A stretch of DNA of 64,000 bases. Origin: Angiostrongylus vasorum. Its lineage: Eukaryota; Nematoda; Chromadorea; Rhabditida; Metastrongylidae. Below, one piece after another: positions 1 to 12,800 of this stretch; the stretch's first letter is position 1, and each line of letters starts with the position of its first letter. The notes under the pieces were generated by a model. The model searched no databases and had not been told where the DNA came from. It saw only the letters and a program-made list of their open reading frames with translations. Made by a program: the position numbers and the translations under genes. Location of the stretch: positions 682,001 through 746,000 of the forward strand of contig JADANN010000164.1 in the NCBI GenBank assembly GCA_018806985.1, read 5' to 3'.

Positions 1-237
1 TCCAACATAGAGATTGTTGCTGGCGTCGATCAAGATAATTTCTATTCTACACTTAGAAAAAAGCAAAAAAACTGGGACAAGATCATTGGTCGGATTTCAG
101 TCCCAGCGGCAGATACTAAATCTCCATCGTACTTACGCAATAAGGTTCGACACTTAAGGATGCTTTATCACCATGATAAGATAGTTGAAGGAGACTGCGT
201 TGGTGGACTTATAGTGCGTAAAAGGACTAGGCCTTAA
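1..237 (+). CDS. 3' end of an unrecognised protein-coding exon
   Basis: Frame 1 is open from the window edge for 78 codons to a TAA at 235-237. No ATG opens it, so this is a terminal exon cut by the window start. The peptide is basic and hydrophilic, with a run rich in Arg, His, Lys and Tyr (RNKVRHLRMLYHHDK) and a C-terminus ending RKRTRP. Codon use looks like real coding sequence rather than the AT-rich repeats nearby. I do not recognise the family. It could also be the tail of a degenerate mobile-element ORF, but none of the repeat families in this window matches it. Confidence 0.4.
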   Translation, partial: SNIEIVAGVDQDNFYSTLRKKQKNWDKIIGRISVPAADTKSPSYLRNKVRHLRMLYHHDKIVEGDCVGGLIVRKRTRP

Positions 238-454
238 TCGAATACGCATTCATCAATGTGCAGAGTGGCATCCTTGGAAAGGCTGCATATTCTCAGCTTT
301 GATTCTCGTAAAGTTTTAATGATGTTCTAAGCACTTTACTCAAACACGTCTGCTTCACTATGTAGAATCCTTACAAGTGATTCTTCTAGTCGGTGTTAAT
401 GAAACATTGCAAACAATGAAAGTGGTTACAATTCCTGCGTCTAATGCTCTTCAA

Positions 455-742
455 GGGGCGCATGTAGCGCAGTGGTAGGAGGCGCCCTGCGACACACGTG
501 GAATCGATCTCCATGCCCATGGTTCACCAAGCCTTCCATCGCTCTGGGGTCGGCAAATTGGTACCAGACTTGTCTGGGAGAAGAACTGCACTGGCTCGAT
601 ACATCGGTAGGCCACCACAAGTCATTGTAAAGGCCGGATATGCACTCAACCACCTCCAGCGATGCTTAATGAAGTCGGATGAATGGCGCATCCCTCAGGG
701 GATTGATCAACGCCGAAAGCTTTATCCTTTTATCCTTTAATG
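455..742 (+). repeat. SINE family A (tRNA-derived), full-length copy
   Basis: The copy starts with a pol III-like head: an A-box-like TGTAGCGCAGTGG, then a B-box-like GGAATCGATC. It continues through a body with the landmarks GGTACCAGACTTGTCTGGGA and CGATACATCGGTAGGCCACC, and ends in GATCAACGCCGAAAGCTTTATCC plus a T-rich tail. The same order recurs throughout the window. Internal ORFs are artefacts of the repeat. Confidence 0.85.
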
Positions 743-1689
743 CTCTTCTGCTTCACACTATTTGCCGAAGGTCACAAATTGTAGTATTTTATGAAATTCT
801 TGCAACAGCCCATTCATCATCTTCATTTTTTTTCTTTTTTTTGATAATGGAGTTTCTTTTAGGACGCTGACACTTTATATCAGAAGAGCTGTTTTCTACC
901 CCACAAAACAATACCAGAACAGCTGTTTCTGAACTGCGGAAGTCTCATCGAATTACAAGTTATGATCCTACGCTAAACAAAAGAGCAAGAAGTCCGACAT
1001 ATGTCAATAACGTTATGAAATATGAGTTCCTTATGTTTTGCTGTCATTTTTTATCTGTTACCCATCACTTCGTCTCACGCGACACCCAATCAGTTTTCCG
1101 CTTTTCCGTATTTAGTGTCGTTGTCAGACGAAGACCAATAACGTGAACTGCTAACTGCGTCAAGGGGCCATTTTATAAGAATGTTGCTAGAGGGCTTATT
1201 TCCAGATTAGGAAGGGCCGGAAAAAATCAATGTAGGATTGGGAAAAAAGATAAAGATGAGTAACCAAATCTTCCTTTTGCACTTTTCCCCCAGTGAGTTC
1301 TCCTCCATGGAACTTTTTTTTCCAGAGCATATGAAACTGGCTACAGAACATGAAGGTCACTTAGTGACACCGTTCTTGCAGACATTGATCACATGCAGAA
1401 GTTGGTAACCCTTTGAAGGTTACGCGGTGTCATCATTTTGCATTGCGTCGATCGCTGGCTTCGTGTTTCGAAGATCGGATTCAGCAGTAAACTAAAGAAA
1501 ATTATTATTGCCCAGGAGAAAAGGCTAGTCCATTGTGACAAAATCATTCTTGATGAAATTCTTTCTCACATGGATGGCATATCAATTAAGATCGGCCGAA
1601 GACTACAAGCTGCCTGTCTAAGGACTTCCTAACGCCAAACTCTCCTCAGTTTTTCAAACAAAAAGTTCGGATAGCATTTTTAGCACGAC
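743..1689. other. Intergenic stretch, nothing recognised
   Basis: Short chance ORFs and T-rich runs only. I see no splice-consistent exon and no repeat family shared with the rest of the window. The last few hundred bases may belong to a decayed upstream part of the RTE LINE that becomes recognisable near 1690. Confidence 0.4.
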
Positions 1690-2850
1690 TAGAGAGTTCT
1701 TGAACACTGGTAGAAAATCCTGTCAAAAACTTCTCACATTGTTGATAACAAAACAAATTGCCTTCAGAAGATCTTCACGGGAAGGCTTAGATCGGTACAG
1801 GAAAGTGCTCGAAAAAGGAGCCAATTTAAAGAAGTGCTTTCAAAACCGGAAAACATGTATAAACGTTATATCCCGTGATCAACTCTGATCACTTGATCAT
1901 GAAGTCACTCGATTGGGATGAGAAAGGCATACGTATTGATGGAAAATTTCCTATCAAACCTTCGTATTGCCGACGACATTGTCATCTTCTCAAGAAGTAC
2001 TAGCGAAGCAGAGATGATGACCAACGAGCTCAACGAAGCGGGGAAAAACATTGGACTTCGCATAAATCGAAAGAAGACCCAGTTCATGAAAAACCCATGG
2101 TGCGAAGGCGGAAATTTTGAATTGGATGGCTCTCTCATTGCAGACACCACCTCGTACGTATACCTTGGGCGATCAATTAACATGGAAAACAACATAAAGG
2201 AGGAAATAGATAGAAGAAGGAGCGCAGCTTGGGCCGCATTCGGGCCTCTTAAAGAAGCCACCGACCAACTGAAGGATCTGAAAATCCGCGCTCATCTCTT
2301 CGATTTTACGGTCCTTCCAGCGCTCTGTAATGCTGCGAGACATGGGTTGATACTTCAACCACGTCAAGAATACTTCGCACTACTCACAGAGCGCTCGAGC
2401 GATGTCTTCTGAAATATAACCAGCACTCTCAATATCTAACTAGAATGTGAAGCTCTGAACTTCGAAATCTAACACATCTTCGAGATCCAGGAGAATATAC
2501 ATCGATAGCGAAACATAGATGGGCCGGTCACATAATGAGAAGAACAGACGACAGATGGACAAAAAGAACAGTAGAGTGGACTCCAAGAGAATGCAAACGT
2601 CCCCCAGGACGACCACCTACACGTTGGGCGGACGTGTTCGTAAACAAAATTAATCAGCTATACCCGCAGCTGCAGTTGTTTTACAGATGACGGTACGAGA
2701 CTTGCAAGCGATACCATGCTCGAACAAGACCACCACCATGAACTACGATTACGAGAGAAAGGAACGAATGGCATAGGTACTGGGGTCCGCACAGCTCGTG
2801 AAGGCGGACCGTCCAAGTATCCAAGTAAGTAGGTAAGTAAGATCAACTCT
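1690..2850 (+). mobile_element. RTE-type LINE, degenerate 3' part (reverse transcriptase C-terminal half)
   Basis: Reading several frames gives the landmarks of the RTE endonuclease/reverse transcriptase common in strongylid nematodes: an LKKC segment near 1820-1840, a DADD-type catalytic equivalent (IADDIVIFSRST) at about 1970-2000, INRKKTQFMKN at 2065-2095, TTSYVYLGRS at 2145-2175, RWAGHIMRR near 2520 and a GRPPTRW motif near 2610-2625. It ends with EWHRYWGPHS at 2768-2797 and a 3' end CCAAGTATCCAAGTAAGTA. The region between the LKKC segment and the catalytic motif is missing, and frameshifts occur near 1948 and after 2410. This is a dead copy. Its 3' terminus is shared with the 400-bp repeats listed below. 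Confidence 0.85.
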
Positions 2851-4504
2851 GATAAAAGAAGATGGGATGACTGCCAAATTTTATCGTGTATGGATAGATA
2901 ATGGAAATATTAAACTCTAATATTTTCCAGAATCCTCGTTCCGGAGATAGCTAAAATCTCCACTAGGGAAAACCACTATTCTTCTCTCCGAAACTCAAGT
3001 TGCTATCGAAGGTACACAAATTTCTTGACCTGAGAAAATCAGAACCTACTTCCTCAGAGCTAAAGGTTCAAACTTGTTTTCGCTACGCACAACCCATATG
3101 ATACGGGTTCGATGAATATTTGAAAAAAAAGACACGAGAAGCACTGGAGTACATTTTATATATCCTGCAAAAATTTTTTCAAGGAATAACAGCAACGCGG
3201 TTGGATTTTTTGCGCAAGATCTTCCATGGAGTGGAGTGGTCCCATATGCTCCAGAAGTACGGAAAAAATGAATGGAAGAACATAGAGGATTGTAAAACAT
3301 GAAAAATACTGGAATGATGGGCAGAATAATAAGCGATGCGTGCATTTCCGCTCGAATGGTCGATTAGGTCGATCGTGTGCATTGCGCCCAATGCGTGCTT
3401 CCTTGAGCCAAAAATTAGCACAGTCCCAAACGGCAGCCATGAAACACTATGAGTGTGTGTGTATGTTGAGGAAACACCCAGATCATCGGTGACAGAATTT
3501 CCCAAAATAGATGAATGATGAGAATAATGAAGAAGTTCGCTGTTAAAAGCGGCTATGCCACAAATCAAGCACGTAGAAAGTAACAGCTGATAGAAGGGAA
3601 TTTCCAGCAATAAAAGAAAGCGAAAATGATCTCAGCTGCTTTCATTTTACCGTATGAAACCTAACGAGAAGGAACTACCGCTGAAGGTACCGAAATTAGT
3701 GAGTCTGCTGCATTCTTGGCTTGGATAAATGCTCTTTTAGAAGGTGAGTTGAAACCTTTGATGGGCTAGCGTCTGATCTCAGACTATACTTCCCTCGCGC
3801 TTTATGTAAACGAAGTTTTACACAGCAGCACACAGTTCTTTTTCAGTGTTACTTTTCTGTTGTTTGCGAAGACCATCGCAGTAAGCGTTGCCGGCTCTAC
3901 TGTGGTAGCTTTGCTTTTGAGTTAACATCCGAATGGAAATGTAAGCCCATCAGCGCTAGAGACGCTGCTAAGGATACAGGTATACGTTGCAGGTGGAAAA
4001 CAAAGAACCCTTCCACTCAGGATGAGTTGGCAAACCGGGTGTGAAATACAAGACCATAGGAGCCTCGATATTCAATCCATTCATTGCGGATACGCTATGC
4101 ATTCGACATTGTTTGGAATGGTGGAGGTGACTAACGTATTTGACATATACATGGCTTAAGGTGGATGCTAGTGTGTCCAGCTAGTGTTCCCTACACTACA
4201 TGACATGTCTGCTGATTTCAATCGGATGAAAGCGGTGTATTAATCCTAGCTAATAACTAACTTCTGTAGTAAAGCACCTCTAAGCAGTGCGCTGCACGTG
4301 TCCTGAAGATTTAAACTGTTAGCAATAAGTAATGAATTCTAGGGCGCTGGTCAGCACTAATTCGTCATGTTGTTTGTCAATTCTAAACGGAAGGGCGTGT
4401 TGCTTAATGCTTTGAGGTGGTGCATTGCAATACATAAGTGGCCGTTGTTTCGAGGACGCTTCCTAGATTTTCAACAAACCCTACATGTTCTCATGATCTG
4501 GAAA
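2851..4504. other. Intergenic stretch, nothing recognised
   Basis: AT-rich DNA with scattered ORFs under 145 codons on both strands, none showing a recognisable motif or splice-consistent structure. No copies of the window's repeat families were seen here. Confidence 0.4.
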
Positions 4505-4690
4505 TTGACGCAGGATCTGTCTGCGAGGATAGCAATAGTGATGGCCTCATAAATCGTAGGTCACCGCAAGTCATTCTATGGGGCAGACGTGCATTCAGTT
4601 ACCTCAATCAACTCTTGTCGACGTCGAGTGCATGGCGCATCCGTCAGAAATTGATCAAAACCAAAGACTTTGTCCTTCAGCCTTAATTGG
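4505..4690 (+). repeat. SINE family A, 5'-truncated copy
   Basis: Only the 3' half is recognisable: CTGTCTGCGAGGATAGCA, GTAGGTCACCGCAAGTCATT, GAGTGCATGGCGCATCC and the GATCAA...TTTGTCC tail. It is strongly diverged. Confidence 0.7.
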
Positions 4691-6774
4691 CCAGCTCTCC
4701 GAGACAATAAGTCCGGATTTGTGCGTAGTTGTGGCAACTAGTCGATGGACAGGTCATTGCGTTGACCTTCACATGTCACCAGCTGACCAAGTATTCGAAG
4801 ATTAGAGAACATGCTCTTCTGGTTGGCAGCAGCTGGTCAAACCGTCGACATTGGGTTTAAAAAGAGTATCAGTCATTCATCCTCAACAAAAAGTCTGTGC
4901 ACTATGCTACATGAAACCCGTTAACAAATTTTCTTAGTTTTTATCTTTGCTTTGTCGTTGTTCTGCTTTGACTGAATCACTGGAAGGTCGTGAGAGATGG
5001 GAAGATATTTCTAAAAGTAACAGTTTAATAACAAATTTTAGCTATCTTTTTAACTTCGGGACTCTTGAACCGAAACCACTTAGACGTCGGATATTCACTG
5101 AAAGTCTCTGAACTGTTTATTTAACAAGAATTTATTGAGTTGGTATATATGGAGCACTTCGGTTATTGTGACCTCGAGTTCTCACAAAGAAGCAGTCTTA
5201 AGAAACGATAACTCATCATTGCTCATCCGAATGCAATGGCATTGGCCAACATCTGTGAGGATCCAATAGGAAAAATACATCATTTCCTACACTTGCACAC
5301 TCCAGATCCATGGCAAATGACCTCCATATATTTGATAGATTACCGATTTCTTAGAGTACTCCAACGACCAATTTTCTATTCTCAAATTTTATGGCTTACT
5401 TCTTCCTCTTTCAGAGCATTTGAAGCTCACTGCAACAATTTGATTCACTGTTTCGTTCACATGGGCAATTGTTCAAGCATAGCTGGCCAATCAGTTCTTC
5501 TGTTCCTCTTTTGAGGTGGTGTAGGGACTTTTCACATAAAAATGAAAGAAATATCTTCATATTTGTTACATCTGGAATTCCTAGCAACCAACATCTTATC
5601 GAATTTGCTCTAATACGGTCGTCTCCGTGTGATACCGATCAACCTCGTTAACGGTGTCCATCACCCTCACTTTGTGCTGTTTCTAAGCCTAACTTTTTGA
5701 ACCTCATCTCAACGACTATTCTACTCTTTTTAATAAGAGTCCTCGATAATTGGAGATGAAAAGACCTTTACATTCTCCACGGGTAGGTATGAGGTTGTCA
5801 CAATAAATTTTTTTACTCTGCAATACTTGACGTTGTAGAGTCCGGGCAGATTATGCAACATGCATGTTGCTCCACCAACAGTATATGACCCAAACAAGTT
5901 CTGTCTTGACCAGCTCGTTTGGAGTTCCACGAAATACATAACGTTTCAGTAGTTCTTTTTGCAGATGCATTATATGTGCCACACATGGGTTAACAAATGC
6001 ATGCCACTCCATATGGGAACATTAATTTGAGACTCCATATGGGAACATTAATTTGAGATACGAAGACATCTCGAGTGTGGCATTTAAGTGTAGCCTTGGC
6101 TAACTTGAAGTATTTGAATTTGATCTTTTTTGAAGTGTAAAGTTACGACAGAAACAAAGAATCCGCAGACATTAGTGTTCAAAACTTCAGCGGGTCTTAA
6201 ATAACCCAAGGCCAAGAATGACACCCAGCTAAGAGTAAATCTTTGCGAGGAATCGCAGCCATCTTAGAGGAATTTTATTAGCAAATACATCAAACCTTCG
6301 ACCGATCGACAAAACAGTGACTGTCGGTAGTAAAAAAAAATGAGAACGCGGTGATAAAGCAGTCTAAGCGACTCAGGAAAACCCATGGTCATGCAGGGGT
6401 CAGTTGAAATGAGGTTGTGCTAATGCGCGGGTAATTTGTGAAGACAAGTTGTCCTAATGCCTCTGTTTACATATTGATGACAGATTCTGCGTGTTTTATC
6501 CGCAGTATTTTCGCTGATTTTGTTTATTATTTTTAAGTGTTAAGGCATGCTAGCTTCTTCGCACGAAAAGCCAGTCAGTCATAAAATCGCTCCGTGTCTG
6601 GACTAATTGTTGTTGTTTTTTCTTTTATGAAATTCTAACTCATACAGTAAAAATTGCCCATATTTGCTTCGCAGTGAGCTGTTTTCTCACTAGAGTGGCG
6701 TTGCATCTGTGATATGACTACATCACTCTGTTAAGTAGTAAATGCAGGGTTTGTAGGCGTGTAGAGCATGGAAA
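4691..6774. other. Upstream region of the receptor gene; no exon recognised
   Basis: No coding exon or repeat-family copy was recognised apart from the short tandem duplication at 6004-6057. The promoter and any trans-splice acceptor of the receptor gene should lie at the right end of this stretch. A weak acceptor-like TAAATGCAG lies near 6740, but I cannot verify its use. Confidence 0.35.
6004..6057. repeat. Two-unit tandem duplication, about 27 bp
   Basis: The unit ACTCCATATGGGAACATTAA plus TTTGAGA occurs twice head to tail with essentially no divergence. Confidence 0.8.
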
Positions 6775-6828
6775 ATGATGCACTCGTTCTTCATCTGCTC
6801 GACGACAATCGTGTTCTGCGTCTACGCG
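6775..6828 (+). other. Predicted signal peptide of the receptor subunit
   Basis: The 18 codons from the first ATG encode a short N-region and a hydrophobic core ([12 protein letters not shown]) before YASYDERR. This fits secretion of the extracellular N-terminus. A tandem ATG ATG at 6775 gives two possible starts; I chose the first. Confidence 0.6.
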
Positions 6829-9800
6829 TCGTACGATGAACGTCGGCTTTATGAGGATCTACTCCGTGGCTACAATAATCTTGAAAGGCCTGTCGCCAAT
6901 CATTCGAAGCCTGTTACCGTCTACCTCAAAGTTAGTAGCTCATTGGTTTGCTTTTTCAGAAAGCTTTCATGCCATTTAACAGTTCCTGAGTGGCATCACT
7001 GAAATTATTTTCTTTATAAGATAGTTGCGAATGAAACAGTAAAGACCATAAGAAAGTTCAGATCATGTTAAAGCGGCCATTACGGTCACTAAAGAAACTA
7101 GAAGTAGATTGCAGCATTCGTGATGAGGTGAAATGAGAAGAAAGGAGACTCCTAATATGACATTTGTCTTATTAAAGGCTAAAACTTTGCCGGGTTTCTC
7201 ATTCTTCAGATCATGCCAGCGGCCATGTTAACATGAAACTTGCGCTTTCATAGCCCCAACCTCAGGGTCGAAACCTTACATCTCACTTTCATCTTGAATA
7301 GCTTTGTTAGTATTAATATCTGTGGCTAGTCTACATTTGAGGAACTAAAATGACCAGTAGAGATTTCACATCGGATGAGCACTGTGCGCTCTCAGGAGAA
7401 ATCTTCGCCTGAGGTAATAAGTTGCGTGGTTAAGATAGTAAGTGCTTCCCTGTGACGGTCTTATCCTAACCAGACATGTTCTCCTCCTATATTGACAGGC
7501 AGCGCTAAGGTAGCTACTTTCTTGCTCTCCAAAACACCGCCATTAACCAATTAGCTCTGAAATTTTCAGGAAGACAGTACTAGAGTGCTCAATCAAGCTG
7601 GCCAAAATCGGAACTACCATTATGAGACAGATATTGATATCTAAAGGAAATTTTTAAAATTATAACTGGGAAACTAAACTGAATACCGTTAAAAAAAATA
7701 AACTAAATAAGCTGAATACCATCGTAGGCAGAATACTTGCCTCTTTAGGTATCTCTTCAACAAATCATCGATGTCGACGAAAAGAATCAGATCGTTTACG
7801 TGAACGCATGGCTGGACTATGTGAGTTATCAACTTGCAACTGGATTCGTGCACCGATATCGTTCACGTGCAAGAAGACGGTCCGACTTAGGTATAAGCGG
7901 ATGATTCCACCGCAGATGGTGGAACAGCAGTTTTGGTAGCAATGCTCACATTGTAACGACACAGTTCACGAAGCATCTGAACAACTAGGGATATGGAAAA
8001 CGCAGATTTTTTGAGAACCAAGAATAAGAGTAAAAAGATTGACTGCTTCATCTTTGAACACTGAATTACGAGTGCGATTTTTTCCGTTTCTAAAGATTTG
8101 CGCAAATGAGACGTTGTTTGCCAATGAAGTACTTCTCGCTGTCGTTCAGTCTTGTTGAACACGAGTGACAACAGGAAAAAGAGGAATGAACTCTAAAGAA
8201 ACTTAAATTTTAGGTGTGGAATGATTATAAACTTGTCTGGGACATCAGTGAATACGGCAACATCACGGACGTGCGATTCCCGGCTGGTCGGATTTGGAAG
8301 CCGGATGTGTTGCTCTATAACAGGTAACGAAAGATTTCTAAGGAATTTCATGCTTAGCATAGTGGGAAAATCTGCTATGTAATATATGCGTCCTCTTTGG
8401 TTCCACCCCACGCCCATCAGTCACCTTTGCGGTGCACCTATTAGAGCCCAATTCATAGCGTGTACTTAAGAGGTAGTTCAAATTAGAACGGTTTTTGCCT
8501 TATAACTCTAGATCTAATATCTCTTTGAATGCTTGATAACGTTATTCGTAGGAATTGATAGGCGTTTATTTGGAAGGTACGTGGACCATGGATCAGTCGA
8601 AGGCGAATACAAAATAAGGTAAATGCAATGCTCTTATCTGGAATGCATTCGGTCATTCAAAAATGTTTTAGATTTTAGATTTTAGACCGGATTTTAGATT
8701 TTACTGTATATGTCTTTGCAACCACGGACGTCCCTATTTAAGCGATCTAATGCCGGTTGTCGCGAGGCAGCATGACACTGCCAGTGGAGGGATAGCGGAT
8801 TAATCGCGCACCAAAAAGCGACCTTTGCTTCCCTGAACGCATGTGGATCCAGGGGATGGACTTACTGTTTTTTGCTGTACCTATTCAGCACAACCTCGGA
8901 GATATCCAAGCTAAGGCGTTCACACGTGTAATGGAGGAAAGCGTGGAGGAGCGCACCAAACCCACACCTTCCTTTGTGATGTACTTCATTACTACTCAAT
9001 GGGCTATCTCCCTATCCTTGAAATCAGAATTTCAAGTGTCAAAATAGTAACTTCAAAGAATGTTCCTCAACCAGCACCAAGTCAAGTATGCAGTCATCGA
9101 AATATTAAAGAGTTATGAGACCAAGAAAGTGTTAACAGTGAAAGATGCAATGTCAACTTCAAAAAATATAGTCCTGGCCAATTCGTTCTTGAATATCAGA
9201 AAACTCGTAGAAGTTCTGCTATGGATGACGACGAAATTAAGGCGTCGGTGGGAGCAAATGAACGCACAACTGTTCAAGACGCTGTATACGAGTTCACTGC
9301 AAACACAAAAAGTGTTTCGGCGCATCTAAAGAAGGTCTGAAAGACGACGAGGCTGGTTAAATGGATGCCCTACAAATTGAATGAAAATTCAGAAAGTTTC
9401 CGTTTTTAGGCAACCTCGGCGCAATTTTTTGCATAGCACTCATTTCTGGACCGATTGTGAAGGATGATGAGGGAAGAAATCATCTACGAGAGCTGGCGAC
9501 GAACAGTTCAGTGGTAGAAACGCGGTGAAGCTCCGCAGCCCTTTCCGAAGCCAAAATTCCACCTATATAAGGTCATCCTGAGCGCTTCATAGTTTGCTTA
9601 CTCCATCACAGCTGCTTGATTTCGGGTGAAAGCGCTCCGATGAAAAGTACACCCAGAAAATCGCCGAAATGGGCCAGAAACTTCAACGGCTCGCTAAGCA
9701 TTGGTGAACACATTGGGACAATCCAGTTAGTAGCACAAAATTCTACAAAGCTTAGGACACTACGTTGCTTCTATTTTTAGCTTGCTTGCCATTGCATCGT

Positions 9801-12800
9801 TATATTTCCAAAGTTTTAATTTATTGGAAAATATGGCTGTGGAATTTTTGGTTACAGAACGAATAGGGATCAAGCAAATAGTACAAAATGTCAGACATTG
9901 AGTCACACTAACATTGTCTAGCACACTCACGGTGAACTTAAGGCGCTAAAATGAGTAATTGTTCTGTACCTGACTTGCAGAGTTCACTGAAACGACTAGC
10001 GGTGATCAACTATTCGTATGAGGTGAATCAGCCACTAGTATCCTTTGGAATTCACATGTATCATCTGTAATAGATGAAGCATAAAGCTGTAGGCGTTGTT
10101 CAGTCCCTGAGGGATGCATCGTGAATTAGACTTCATCAAGTATTCCAGAGGTGGTAGAATGTACATCTGGCTTATGCAATGACATGTGGTGGCTTCCGAG
10201 GCATCAAGTCAGTGTCACTATACTCCCAGACAATCTGGCCCCAATTTGCCGATTCTACATGCTGGTAGTACATTGTGAGTCCATGGTGATAGATCGAGCC
10301 AACGACCGATCCGATGTGTATTGCAGGACATCGCTTATCATTGAGCTAAATGCGACTGTATGATATACAACCACGCTAATCAGTGAGTAATTCAATGGGC
10401 ACAAGTAAAGCTTGCATTCGCCTATATTGCACTATTCAGTGGGGTTCGCTTCTTCAAGTGCCACAAAGAGGATCACACTGTATTGGTGTGAGGTCCATTA
10501 CTTCCACTGTTCATAATGAGAATGTGTCCACAAGTAGCTCATCAAGCTCTGCCCTCCTATAAGTTTAATCTCAGGGGGTTTTAAAATGGAGACTTCCTAC
10601 TTTTTTTATTTCGATGACCTTTCTCAGAGGATGAGATGACTCTACTTTATATGTAATCTCGACATCTAAGAATATTCCGCAGGTGAGATTAGTGGCCTTC
10701 CCTCAAAGCGACTCAGTATCCTTTTTTTTGCAGTCACATTTCTGATGAAAGCCTAAAAAGAAGGAGAAAGCTTTCCTTTGTAGATAAATTACACTACAAC
10801 ACATTCCTTGCATGTTTGTTAGTCAGAACTTCTGCCCAAACGCTTTGACAGTTGTAACATTACTGTGGAACTACAGCCGTCACCTAAGAATTACTTTCTT
10901 TCCAGTGTTGACACCAACTTTGACTCGACATATCCTACGAACATGGTAGTCTATAACACTGGTGATGTTCATTGGGTGCCTCCGGGAATTTTCAAGATCT
11001 CATGCAAAATCGACATCGAGTGGTTTCCCTTTGACGAGCAGCGTTGCAAGTTCAAGGTATGTGATTCTTGGAAAGAGCAGCGCTTATTCATTAGCCTCGT
11101 CTAGGACAATTTTCAAGTTGTTATTCGGGGGTTCAACAGTGGTGTTACAACTGATTTCGCGAAAACATTGAAAAATTGGAGTTTTTCCCAAAAGCTCGCT
11201 CTTAGCACTGTGTGAATAACGCTAGCATGTTGCCGTAAAGTTTTCCCACCTTTCGTTTTTTTTTCAGGACAACTAAGAGTCAATTAATATGTCGATAACG
11301 TATATTTAAAGCAATAAATGCAGATGACAAATATAAGAACACTGTGTACTTCGGAGTAGGAGAGCAAAGGTCAGGGTGGGACCAGCTGTTAACGATAGTG
11401 ACCACTGCTCTCAATCACCAGGCAGATTTTTTCGTCCGGTTTCTATCAATAGCAGGTAGTCTTAGGACGCGATAAAATCTAGATTTTGCTAGGCTTTTGC
11501 AAAATCAAAGTTATTTTTTGCTTCTCGTTCTATGAAAAAAAGTGTGTTAACGTGTCCATAATAAGTAACATCAGGAATTTTTTTATTTTGTGCTTGCAAA
11601 AAAAAATATGTAGCATTCATAAACTATTGGATTTTTGCAGTTTGGATCTTGGACATACGACGGGTTCAAACTGGATTTGCAACCGGCCAAAAAAGGATTC
11701 GACATTTCCGAGTACCTTCCCAATGGAGAGTGGGCGTTGCCGTGTAAGTTTGAAGAGGAAAACTATTTCTTGAGAAAGGGAAAGAATCGCTTCTTTAAGT
11801 GACTACTGTATCCAGAAATGAGAAATTCTATGACTGCTGTCCAGAGCCGTATCCGGATTTAACGTTCTACATTCACATGCGGAGACGAACACTGTATTAC
11901 GGTAATTTGTGGTTAAATGCTGAAGCTGTTGATCTTTTAAAGTGTGTAACACTGCTTCGATTCAGGATTCAATCTCATAATGCCATGTATTCTTACGACG
12001 CTTATGACTCTACTGGGTTTCACACTACCTCCAGACGCAGGAGAAAAAAATAACATTGCGTGAGGCTTTTTACATATATATGTAATATTATAACATTACA
12101 ACACAATTGTATAGTGCAACATATATTAGTATTATAATATTAAGCTAATATAATTTCGCAAAATTCCCATATGGCAGGGGCGCGTTTGGCGCACTGGTCA
12201 TGGCGCCCAGCAACACAAACGTGGAAACGATCCCCCCGCCCATGGCCCACCATGCCTACCACCCCTCCGGGGTCGGCAAATTGGTACCAGACTTGTCTGG
12301 GCGGATAGCAGCACCGGTTCGATACATCGGTACGCTACCGTGATAAAGATCAGGTATGCATGCAAACACTTCCAAACGATGCTTAATGAAATCGAATGCA
12401 TGGCGCATCCTTCAACGATTGATCAATGCCGAGAGCTTTATTTATTATCCCATATGGCGCTAACGTTGCATGTTATATGCGCAGTACACACTGACCGACG
12501 TGTACAACAACAACCGTTTTCCTCTACTGTGATTATCTTCACACGAATTTATCACTGTGATAAGAATGCACATTGATTGTTCCTCCATTCCAGATGGACA
12601 ATCGGCGTAATGCGCTATCATCCCGGAAAAAAAGTGGCTGCTATCTCTAAATGACCACTAGTGCGCGCTTTTGAAATATCGCCAGCAGTGCAGTTTTATT
12701 CGACGCTCCAAAAACTGTCACAAAATTCGAAACGACAAATCTTTACAGCTACCAACGAAAAGGGTGAAGCTCTCAGAGTCGATCAATGCCTGCCTGAGTG

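Noticed and set aside
12198..12401. ORFs on both strands over the SINE copies, repeated at 455, 19459, 26556, 31326, 39527, 40634, 57936 and 62280
   Set aside because: They share the same peptide pieces because they are translations of the same tRNA-derived SINE; the family has no coding capacity.
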